From: Xanthobacteraceae bacterium
GTDB lineage: Bacteria > Pseudomonadota > Alphaproteobacteria > Rhizobiales > Xanthobacteraceae
Direction: 5' to 3'
Assembly: GCA_030043285.1 (NCBI GenBank)
Contig: JASHXZ010000238.1
Span: 1 to 12,985 of the forward strand
DNA: 12,985 nt
The notes beneath the pieces were generated by a model. It had not been told where the DNA came from. It made no database searches and worked only from the letters and a program-made list of their open reading frames with translations. Positions 5,938 through 12,985 of this stretch are shown piece after piece. Each line of letters opens with the position of its first letter. Position 1 is the stretch's first letter. A program made the position numbers and the translations under genes.

Positions 5938-5943
5938 TATAAT
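5938..5943 (+). promoter_or_regulatory. Possible -10 element (TATAAT) for glutamate dehydrogenase
   Basis: A perfect TATAAT just outside the palindromic repeat, 73 nt before the ATG at 6017. No good -35 hexamer stands 16-18 bp upstream, since that position is inside the repeat arm. A second AT-rich hexamer, TATATT (5984-5989), is closer to the gene and also lacks a -35. Confidence 0.25.
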
Positions 5944-6016
5944 CTTGCCGTAGCGGATATGCGCGCCCAGCGCCTAGATCGCGTATATTAGGGGCGAATC
6001 GCGGCCAGGAGCGCGC

Positions 6017-9000
6017 ATGGCTATCCAGGACACCCACAGCGGCGACAGCCGCAGCCCTCCGTCGCTCCTCGATGCCGCAGCCGCCGCGCTGGCGCTGCGC
6101 GAGCCCCGGGTCCCCGCAGTCTTTCTCGCCAAATTTTTCGGCCGGGCCGCCCCCGAGGATTTGGCGCGTCACCGGCCCGAGCAGCTCGCCGCCATGGCCG
6201 CGCAGGCCTGGGCGTTCTTTGCCGAGCGGGCGCCGGGCGCCGCCAAGCTGCGGCTGGCGCCAGCCGCCGCGATGCCGGGTGTGGTGGCGCTCGACATCGT
6301 CAACGACGACATGCCGTTCCTGGTCGATTCGGTCATCGGCGAGCTCAACGAACGCGGCCTCGCGATTTCGTTCCTGGTCCACCCGGTCTTTTTGGTCGAG
6401 CGCGACGATGCCGGCGCGCTGATCGGCTTCGAAGACAGCCGCCCAGGCGAAGGCAGGCGCGAAAGCTTCATTCACATCCACGTCGACGGCCTGCAGGACG
6501 CCGCCGTGATGGCCGATGTTGCCCGCGCACTCGAGGGCATTCTCGCCGATGTCAGGGTCTGCGTGCAGGACTGGCAGCCGATGCTTGAGCGCGCGCGCGA
6601 GGCGATCGCGGATTTGAGAAATAATCCGCCGCCGCTGCCGGTCGATGAGATCGCCGAGGCGGTGCAGTTTCTCGAATGGCTCGCCGGCGACAATTTCACC
6701 ATGCTGGGCTCGCGCGACTATGCCTATACCGACGACGAGCAGGCGCTGCAGCCGATGTTCGAAACCGGGCTTGGGTTGCTGCGCTCGCCGCAGATGCGGC
6801 TCCTTCGCCGCGGCAACCAGCTGGTGAGCATCACACCGGAAATCCGCGAATTTCTGGAAGAGCCGCGGCTGCTCATCGTTGCCAAAACGGCGGTGCGTGC
6901 CCGCGTCCATCGCCGCGTCAACATGGACTATGTCGGCGTCAAGCGCTTCGACGCCGAGGGCAAGCTGATCGGCGAGCGGCGCTTCTGCGGGCTGTTCACC
7001 TCGACCGCCTATACGCGCTCGACCCGCGCCATTCCGTATCTGCGCCGCAAGGTCGATCACATCATCCGCCGCGCCCGTTTCGATGCGCAGAGCCATTCCG
7101 GCAAGGCGCTTGTCAACGTGCTGGAGACCTATCCGCGCGACGAATTGTTTCAGATCGACGAGGATACGCTGTACCGCTTCGCGCTGACGATCCTGCAGCT
7201 CGACGAACGGCCGCGGGTGCGCGTGCTGCCGCGGCGCGACCGGTTCGATCGCTTCGTCTCGATCCTGGTTTACGTGCCGCGCGACCGCTACGACAGCCGG
7301 GTGCGGGCGCTGATCGGCGACTACCTGGCCGCGGCCTACAAGGGCCGGCTGCGCGCGTTCTTTCCGTTCTTCACCGAAAGCCCGCTGGTGCGGGTGCACT
7401 TCATCATCGGCCGCTACGAGGGCGAGACGCCGAACCCGGATGCGGCCGAACTCGATCGCGCGGTCGAAGCGATCGTGCGCAGCTGGGTCGACGGGCTCGA
7501 AGAGGCGATTGATGCTGCGCACGAGGGGGACGCGGCGCGGGTGCTGTTCGCCCGTTATCGCGACGCCTTTCCGATCGATTATCGCGAAGTCTATCGGGCT
7601 GTGAGCGCGGTTGCCGACATCCGCCTGATCGAGGCGCTGTCGCCCGCGCATCCGCTCGGCGTCGACCTGTACCGCGACTCCGATCCCACCTCTGCGCTCG
7701 CGGGATTAAGGGTGTTCAGCCTCGGCCGACCGATCCCGCTGTCCGAACGCGTGCCGGTCCTGGAGAACATGGGTTTCCGGGTGGTCGACGAGCGGACCTA
7801 TCCGATCCGCCCGCAGGACTCCGGCGAGGTGTGGTTTCACGACATGACGCTCGAGACCGCATCGGGCGACGCCGTCGATCTCACCGCGCGCAAGGATCAG
7901 CTCGAGGCCTGCTTCCTCGCCGTCATGGGCCGCGCCGCCGAGAACGACGGCTATAACGCGCTCGTCCTCGCGGCCGGATTGGTCTGGCGCGACGTCGCCG
8001 TCATTCGCAGCATCTCGCGGTTCTTGCGGCAGATCCGCGTGCCCTACTCGCAGGATTACATGTGGGGCACGCTGCGCAAGCACTCCTCCATCGCGGCCGC
8101 GATCGTATCGCTGTTCCACGTCCGCTTCGCGCCGCAGCTGGCGCTGGTGGAAGCGGCCGGCGGCACGCGCGAAGCCGACATCGCGGCGGCCATCGAGACG
8201 GCGCTGGCGGCGGTGTCGAGCCTCGATGAGGACCGCATCCTGCGCCACTTCGTCAACGCGGTGACCGCCGCGGTCCGCACCAACTTCTATCAGGTCGACG
8301 AGCACGGCGGCGCCAAGGAGCCGATCGCCATCAAATTCGCCAGCCGCAAGGTCGACGGCATGCCGGCCCCGCGGCCGCTCTACGAGGTGTTCGTCTATTC
8401 GCCGCGGGTCGAGGCGCTGCATCTGCGTTTCGGCAAGGTGGCGCGCGGCGGCATCCGCTGGTCGGACCGGCCGCAAGATTTCCGCACCGAAATCCTCGGC
8501 CTGGTCAAGGCGCAGAACGTCAAGAACGCGGTGATCGTGCCGGTCGGCGCCAAGGGCGGTTTCGTACCCAAGTATCTCAAGCCGAGCGATACGCGCGAAG
8601 CGATCCAGGCCGAAGGCATCGCCACCTACAAGATTTTCATCTCGACGCTGCTCGACATCACCGACAATATCGGGCTCGGCACCACCGGCGTCATCCCGCC
8701 CGCCAATGTGGTGCGCCGTGATGGCGACGATCCGTATCTGGTCGTCGCCGCCGACAAGGGCACCGCCGCGTTCTCCGACATCGCCAACGCGCTTGCGCAG
8801 GCGCACGATTACTGGCTCGGCGACGCCTTCGCATCCGGCGGCTCGGCCGGCTACGACCACAAGAAGATCGGCATCACCGCGCGCGGCGCCTGGGAATCGG
8901 TCAAGCGGCATTTCCGCGAAATGGACATCGACATCGCGGCGCAGCCGTTCACGGCGGTCGGCGTCGGCGACATGTCGGGCGACGTGTTCGGCAACGGCAT

Positions 9001-10831
9001 GCTGCGCGAGAAAACCATCCGGCTCATCGCCGCCTTCGATCATCGCGACATCTTCATCGACCCTGAGCCCGACGCCGAACGCAGCTTCGCCGAGCGCCGG
9101 CGGCTGTTCGAGCTGCCGCGTTCGAGCTGGCAGGATTTCGACAAGAGCCTGCTTTCGCCCGGCGGCGGCATTTATTCGCGGGCCGCCAAGGACGTCCAGC
9201 TCTCGCCGCAGGCGCAGAAACTGTTCGGCGTCGGCGAGCACGTCACGCCGCACGAACTGATGCGCGCCATCCTCAAGATGCCGGTCGATCTGCTCTACTT
9301 CGGCGGCATCGGCACCTACGTCCGCGCCGCCGGCGAGACCGACGAATCGGTCGGCGATCGCGCCAACGATGCCATCCGCGTCGCCGGCGCCGAACTGCGC
9401 TGCAAGGTGATCGGCGAAGGCGCCAATCTCGGCATGACGCAGCGCGGCCGCATCGAGGCGGCGGCGCGCGGCATTCGGCTCAACACCGACGCCATCGACA
9501 ATTCCGCCGGCGTCAATACCTCCGACATTGAGGTCAACATCAAGATCGCGCTGAGCATTCCGCTGCGCGATAACCGCCTCGCGCTCGCCGACCGCAACGC
9601 GCTGCTCGCCACCATGACGGACGACGTCGCCGCGCTGGTGCTGCGCAACAATTACCTGCAGCCGCTCGCGCTCTCGCTATCCGAGCGGCGCGGCATGGAG
9701 GACTTCGGCTTCCTGCAGCGGCTCATTCAAAATCTGGAAACGCGGCAAATGCTCGACCGCGCGGTCGAGTACCTGCCCGACGACGCCGCGCTTGCCGAAC
9801 GGCGGCGCCGCTCGCAGCCGTTCACGCGACCCGAGCTCGCCGTGCTGCTCGCCTACGCCAAACTCTCGCTCTGCGAGGATTTGCTGGAATCGGCGGTGCC
9901 GGACGATCCGTATCTCGGCCGCGAAATGGTCCGCTATTTTCCACATGCGATCGGCGAGCGCTTTCCCGACGCGCTGGAGCACCATCGGCTGCGCCGCGAG
10001 ATCATCGCCACGCAGCTCGGCAACTCGATGATCAACCGCGGCGGCCCGTCGCTGATCGTGCGCATCGCCGATCAGACCGGCGCCGCGCCGGCGGCGATCG
10101 CCTGTGCGTTCGCAGCGGTGCGCGACAGTTACGCCATGTCGGCGCTCAACGGCGCGATCGACGAACTCGACAACAAAATATCCGGCAAGGTGCAGCTCGA
10201 TCTCTATGCCGCCGTGCAGGACCTGCTGCTCGATCGCCTGGTCTGGTTCCTGCGCAACGTCGATCTGTCCAAAGGTCTCGCCGAGGTGGTGAGTCATTAC
10301 GGCGAAGGCATCGGTGCGGTGGCGACGTGTCTGGATGCCGCACTTGCCGAAGATGCACTTCGTGCGCGGGCTGCGCGGCGGAGCGAACTTGCCGCGGCCG
10401 GCGTGCCGGAGCCGCTCGCCGGCCGCATCGCCGATGTCGGCGCGCTCGGCGCCGCACCCGACATCGTGCTGGTCGCCGACCGCACGTCACGGCCGATCGC
10501 CGAAGTCGCCGCGACCTATTTTGCTGCCGGCGCGTTCTTCCGGCTCGATCGCATCGCCGGCGCCGCCCGCACCATCGCGGTCGAGGATTATTTCGATCGG
10601 CTGGCGCTCGACCGCGCCCGCGACTCCATCGGCGACGCCGAGCGCCGGCTCACCGCCGCGATGGTCAGCGGCAGCGCAAGCGGCACCGCGGCAGTCGAGG
10701 CTTGGGTCGCGCCGCGCCGCGCCGAAGTGGAGCGCGTGCGGGCCGCCATCCATGAGATCGCGGGCTCGGGATTGACCGTATCGAAGCTTGCGGTGGCCGC
10801 CAGCCTGCTTGGGGATCTGGCGAAGACCTGA
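6017..10831 (+). CDS. gdhZ: NAD-dependent glutamate dehydrogenase, large (180-kDa) class
   Basis: A 1604-residue protein of the large bacterial NAD-GDH family. It oxidises L-glutamate to 2-oxoglutarate and ammonia with NAD+, and usually serves glutamate catabolism. The N-terminal half (about 1-700) holds the ACT-like regulatory region, e.g. DIVNDDMPFLVDSVIGELNE near residue 90. The catalytic core includes GGIRWSDRPQDFRTEILGLV (about 811-830), PVGAKGGFVPK with the conserved Lys846, the nucleotide-binding stretch GVGDMSGDVFGNGML (about 982-996), GIGTYVRA and DNSAGVNTSDIEVN. About 400 C-terminal residues follow. Length is typical and no frameshift is seen. ATG 6017 has CCAGGAG 6 nt upstream. The Caulobacter and Brucella orthologues are called GdhZ and the Pseudomonas one GdhB; the symbol rests on family only. 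The gene stands alone and ends before hairpins at 10847-10910. Confidence 0.97.
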   Translation: MAIQDTHSGDSRSPPSLLDAAAAALALREPRVPAVFLAKFFGRAAPEDLARHRPEQLAAMAAQAWAFFAERAPGAAKLRLAPAAAMPGVVALDIVNDDMPFLVDSVIGELNERGLAISFLVHPVFLVERDDAGALIGFEDSRPGEGRRESFIHIHVDGLQDAAVMADVARALEGILADVRVCVQDWQPMLERAREAIADLRNNPPPLPVDEIAEAVQFLEWLAGDNFTMLGSRDYAYTDDEQALQPMFETGLGLLRSPQMRLLRRGNQLVSITPEIREFLEEPRLLIVAKTAVRARVHRRVNMDYVGVKRFDAEGKLIGERRFCGLFTSTAYTRSTRAIPYLRRKVDHIIRRARFDAQSHSGKALVNVLETYPRDELFQIDEDTLYRFALTILQLDERPRVRVLPRRDRFDRFVSILVYVPRDRYDSRVRALIGDYLAAAYKGRLRAFFPFFTESPLVRVHFIIGRYEGETPNPDAAELDRAVEAIVRSWVDGLEEAIDAAHEGDAARVLFARYRDAFPIDYREVYRAVSAVADIRLIEALSPAHPLGVDLYRDSDPTSALAGLRVFSLGRPIPLSERVPVLENMGFRVVDERTYPIRPQDSGEVWFHDMTLETASGDAVDLTARKDQLEACFLAVMGRAAENDGYNALVLAAGLVWRDVAVIRSISRFLRQIRVPYSQDYMWGTLRKHSSIAAAIVSLFHVRFAPQLALVEAAGGTREADIAAAIETALAAVSSLDEDRILRHFVNAVTAAVRTNFYQVDEHGGAKEPIAIKFASRKVDGMPAPRPLYEVFVYSPRVEALHLRFGKVARGGIRWSDRPQDFRTEILGLVKAQNVKNAVIVPVGAKGGFVPKYLKPSDTREAIQAEGIATYKIFISTLLDITDNIGLGTTGVIPPANVVRRDGDDPYLVVAADKGTAAFSDIANALAQAHDYWLGDAFASGGSAGYDHKKIGITARGAWESVKRHFREMDIDIAAQPFTAVGVGDMSGDVFGNGMLREKTIRLIAAFDHRDIFIDPEPDAERSFAERRRLFELPRSSWQDFDKSLLSPGGGIYSRAAKDVQLSPQAQKLFGVGEHVTPHELMRAILKMPVDLLYFGGIGTYVRAAGETDESVGDRANDAIRVAGAELRCKVIGEGANLGMTQRGRIEAAARGIRLNTDAIDNSAGVNTSDIEVNIKIALSIPLRDNRLALADRNALLATMTDDVAALVLRNNYLQPLALSLSERRGMEDFGFLQRLIQNLETRQMLDRAVEYLPDDAALAERRRRSQPFTRPELAVLLAYAKLSLCEDLLESAVPDDPYLGREMVRYFPHAIGERFPDALEHHRLRREIIATQLGNSMINRGGPSLIVRIADQTGAAPAAIACAFAAVRDSYAMSALNGAIDELDNKISGKVQLDLYAAVQDLLLDRLVWFLRNVDLSKGLAEVVSHYGEGIGAVATCLDAALAEDALRARAARRSELAAAGVPEPLAGRIADVGALGAAPDIVLVADRTSRPIAEVAATYFAAGAFFRLDRIAGAARTIAVEDYFDRLALDRARDSIGDAERRLTAAMVSGSASGTAAVEAWVAPRRAEVERVRAAIHEIAGSGLTVSKLAVAASLLGDLAKT

Positions 10832-10846
10832 GCGTCTTCAATGACT

Positions 10847-10870
10847 TGGCAAAGGCGGGAACCTTTGCCA
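10847..10870 (+). terminator. Hairpin after glutamate dehydrogenase gene
   Basis: TGGCAAAGG (10847-10855), a 6-base loop and CCTTTGCCA (10862-10870) form a perfect 9-bp stem 15 nt after the stop codon. It is not followed by T residues on the plus strand, so it may stabilise the mRNA 3' end or work together with the next hairpin. Confidence 0.4.
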
Positions 10871-10875
10871 TAAAA

Positions 10876-10910
10876 AAGAACCCCAAGCAGTTTACGCGCT
10901 TGGGGTTCTT
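10876..10910 (-). terminator. Strong hairpin terminator, best on the minus strand
   Basis: AAGAACCCCAAGC (10876-10888), a 9-base loop and GCTTGGGGTTCTT (10898-10910) form a perfect 13-bp stem. The run of A at 10872-10877 becomes a T run directly after the stem on the minus strand. It therefore looks like a Rho-independent terminator for transcripts of the molybdoenzyme gene arriving from 11211. On the plus strand the 3' stem ends TTCTT and then CGAG, a poor T tract, though it may still help stop glutamate dehydrogenase transcription. Confidence 0.75.
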
Positions 10911-11210
10911 CGAGTCGTTGCCTCAACTTTAGGCTTATGGGACCGGACGGCGGGGTGTCGGGGGATGGGGGAGCCGCCCGGCCGGCCTAATGCGCCGTAG
11001 ATAATCCACTGGTCCGCGGATGCAACGCGGATCACGCGTTAGTGTTATTGAACGCGGTGCGTCAAACTGACCGTGTTGCGGCGCGTCGGTTCCAGTTCCA
11101 AAAACCCGACATTCGGTTCCACATCGGACGCTTCGTTTTCGCGTTTGCGGAACGAGCGGAATTATCCAGCAATTACAAACATCAGACGCGACCGCTTCAG
11201 GCGGGCGCGA

Positions 11211-12985
11211 TCAGGCGCCGCGCGATTTTCCCAACTGGATCGCGTGCCAAACCTTGTCGGCTGTCAAAGGCATGCCCAGGTCGCGCACGCCGTATTCGCG
11301 CAGCGCATCGAGCACCGCGCTGACCACGACGGCCGGCGCCGCCGTGGTGCCGCCCTCGCCGCCGGCTTTGATGCCGAGCGGGTTGGTGGGCGAGAGCACC
11401 TCGGCGATTTCGGTGCGGAACGCCGGCAAGGTATCGGCGCGCGGCATGCCGTAATCCATCAGCGAGCCGGTCAACGGCTGGCCCGAGTCGGCGTCGAGGA
11501 AAATCTGTTCCCACAACGCTTGGCCGACGCCCTGGGCGATGGCGCCATGGGTTTGACCGTGCACGATGAGCGGGTTGATGCAGCGGCCGACGTCATCGAT
11601 GCAGGCGTAGCGCGTGATCGCCACCTCGCCGGTGTCGGGATCGATTTCAACCTCGCAGATTGCGGTGCCGTTGGGAAATACCGGCTCGTGCATCTCGTTG
11701 TCGGCGACGACGGCGAGCCCGTCCTTCAACGCATCGGGCAGAGAAAGCCGCACCGCTTCCTGCGCCAGCTCGAACAAATCGAAGGTGCGGTTGGTGTCGC
11801 GCGAGGCAAAGCGGCCATCGTCGAACGACACATGCTCCGGCGCGGTGCCCATGGCGAGCGCGGCGATGGCCTTGGCCTTGTCGATCAGCGCGCCGGCCGC
11901 TTTGGAAAACACCGTTGCCGCATGGCGCATGGAGCGGCCGGAATGCGAGCCGCCGCCGACCTTCACCACGTCGGTGTCGCCCAAAATGATGCGCACGCTC
12001 TCAGCCGGCACGTGGAGAAGATCGGAGATGACTTGCGCAAAGCTGGTCTCATGGCCCTGCCCGCTCGGCTGCGTGCCGATCACCACATCGACGCGGCCTT
12101 CCGGCTGCACCGTGATGCGGGCCTGCTCGCGCGGGGCGCCGATCGAGGACTCGACGTAATTGGCAAGTCCCCGGCCCAACAATTTGCCGCGGCGCTTGGC
12201 GTCGCGGCGGCGCGTGGCAAAGCCTTTCCAGTCGGCGATCGCCATCGCCCAATCCATGTTCTCGGCGTAGCGGCCGCTGTCGTAGAGCATGCCGACGGCG
12301 TTGCGGTACGGCATGGCTTCGGGGCGGATGAGGTTCTTGCGGCGAAGCGCGATGCGGTCGATGCCGATTTGGTCCGCCGCGGCGTCAACCAAATGCTCGA
12401 TGGCGAACGTCACTTCCGGTCGGCCGGAGCTGCGATACGCGTTGGTCGGCGCCGTGTTGGTGAACACCGCCATGGCGCGCAGATGCGCCGCCGCGATGGC
12501 ATACGGGCCGGGAATAAGGCCGGAGCCCTTGCTCAACGGCGACAGCGACACGCAGCGCGCGCCGACATTGCTGATGTTGGTGGCGCGCATCGCCAGGAAT
12601 TTGCCTTTGTCGTCGAGCGCCAGCTCGACCTTGGTCACGAGGTCGCGGCCCTGATAGTCGCTGAGAAACGCTTCCGACCGGGTCGCGGTGAATTTCACCG
12701 GCCGGCCGATTTTCTTCGCCGCCCAGACCACTAGGCCGAACTCGACAAACACGCGGTTGCGGGTGCCGAAATTGCCGCCGACGTCGTGCGACAGCACGCG
12801 CAAGGTTTCCGGCGGGACGCCGAGCACCGTGGCGAGCTCGTTCTTCTGCCGCACCGCGCCGCCCGAGCCGGCATAAAGCGTGTAGCGGCCGGTCGCCGCA
12901 TCGTAGACGCCGAGCGCCGCGCGCGGCTCGAGCGGCACGCCGGTGACGCGGCCGATATGAAAGTCGCGGGCAATGACGTGCGCGG
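11211..12985 (-). CDS. Xanthine dehydrogenase/CoxL-family molybdopterin-binding subunit, 5' partial
   Basis: The frame is open to the window edge, so the N-terminus is missing. About 590 residues of a usual 750-800 are visible; a GTG at 12938 is internal. The protein is the large Mo-pterin cytosine dinucleotide subunit of xanthine oxidase/CO dehydrogenase-type enzymes, which hydroxylate substrates with an FeS and a FAD subunit. Motifs in order are GVPLEPRAALG, AGSGGAVRQKNELA, DVGGNFGTRN, AYRSSGRPE (codons from 12440 down), SGQGHETSFAQ (cofactor site) and LGIKAGGEGGTTAAP. The last contains the catalytic glutamate (codon 11357-11355). The active-site loop is AYRSSGR, not the AYRCSFR of true (form I) CO dehydrogenase, so CO oxidation is unlikely and the substrate is unknown. 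The C-terminus is complete. Partner subunits, if adjacent, lie outside the window. The terminator at 10876-10910 is oriented for this gene. Confidence 0.94.
   Translation of the reverse strand, partial: AHVIARDFHIGRVTGVPLEPRAALGVYDAATGRYTLYAGSGGAVRQKNELATVLGVPPETLRVLSHDVGGNFGTRNRVFVEFGLVVWAAKKIGRPVKFTATRSEAFLSDYQGRDLVTKVELALDDKGKFLAMRATNISNVGARCVSLSPLSKGSGLIPGPYAIAAAHLRAMAVFTNTAPTNAYRSSGRPEVTFAIEHLVDAAADQIGIDRIALRRKNLIRPEAMPYRNAVGMLYDSGRYAENMDWAMAIADWKGFATRRRDAKRRGKLLGRGLANYVESSIGAPREQARITVQPEGRVDVVIGTQPSGQGHETSFAQVISDLLHVPAESVRIILGDTDVVKVGGGSHSGRSMRHAATVFSKAAGALIDKAKAIAALAMGTAPEHVSFDDGRFASRDTNRTFDLFELAQEAVRLSLPDALKDGLAVVADNEMHEPVFPNGTAICEVEIDPDTGEVAITRYACIDDVGRCINPLIVHGQTHGAIAQGVGQALWEQIFLDADSGQPLTGSLMDYGMPRADTLPAFRTEIAEVLSPTNPLGIKAGGEGGTTAAPAVVVSAVLDALREYGVRDLGMPLTADKVWHAIQLGKSRGA

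Larger units (their letters stand above)
10832..11210. other. Intergenic region between convergent genes
   Basis: This 379-bp gap has two hairpins near the glutamate dehydrogenase end (10847-10910). In 10911-11210 I see no convincing gene, RNA or promoter. Confidence 0.6.

Noticed and set aside
5849..7651. A 600-codon open frame on the minus strand, antisense to the glutamate dehydrogenase gene
   Set aside because: Its composition (His/Arg/Asp-rich, no domain) is that of the reverse of a high-GC gene. The plus strand encodes a complete known enzyme over the same bases.
7706..9253. A 515-codon open frame on the minus strand inside the glutamate dehydrogenase gene
   Set aside because: Same reason: an antisense shadow of the catalytic core, with no ribosome site or recognisable family.
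11073..12734. A 553-codon open frame on the plus strand opposite the molybdoenzyme gene
   Set aside because: Low-complexity Arg/His/Gly/Ala composition. The minus strand carries the conserved cofactor motifs and catalytic glutamate.
11211..12985. True CO dehydrogenase (form I CoxL)
   Set aside because: The active-site loop is AYRSSGR and lacks the cysteine of the AYRCSFR motif, so only the wider family can be called.

Overview
The window is high-GC DNA with tightly packed genes on both strands. It most likely comes from an alphaproteobacterium of the Hyphomicrobiales (Bradyrhizobium/Rhodopseudomonas-like). The signs are the 1604-residue NAD-dependent glutamate dehydrogenase, the CO-dehydrogenase-like molybdoenzyme subunit, the PhoB-type promoter elements and a CCGTCATTCCGGG-type palindromic intergenic repeat. 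The taxonomic call is inference.

Layout. (1) 1-542 (+): 3' part of a class II aldolase/adducin-type gene. (2) 614-1138 (-): DUF924 protein whose real start may be an ATC codon. The interval holding it is bounded by two 46-bp direct repeats (80% identical). The first is the aldolase 3' end and the second looks like the tail of a lost aldolase paralogue. (3) 1295-4176 (+): a Pho box followed by a 53-codon small ORF, an MFS transporter and a secreted PstS-like phosphate-binding protein. Consecutive reading frames are joined by ATGA overlaps. The MFS protein carries the residues that form the phosphate site in eukaryotic PHS-family H+/phosphate symporters. (4) 4177-4504: a regulatory stretch with a near copy of the first Pho box and a second, different Pho box, ahead of an unrecognised 223-residue protein (4505-5176, +). 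(5) 5191-5829 (-): AhpD-like peroxidase-related enzyme. (6) 5846-5929: palindromic repeat. (7) 6017-10831 (+): NAD-glutamate dehydrogenase. (8) 10847-10910: tandem hairpins between convergent genes. (9) 11211-12985 (-): molybdopterin-binding subunit of a xanthine-dehydrogenase/CoxL-type enzyme, cut by the window edge.

The most interesting part is 1295-5176. It looks like a compact phosphate-starvation island in which a periplasmic PstS-like protein is translationally coupled to a PHS-like MFS permease. No pstC, pstA, pstB or phoU gene is present. A duplicated Pho promoter drives a protein of unknown function next door. The remaining genes are ordinary metabolic genes.
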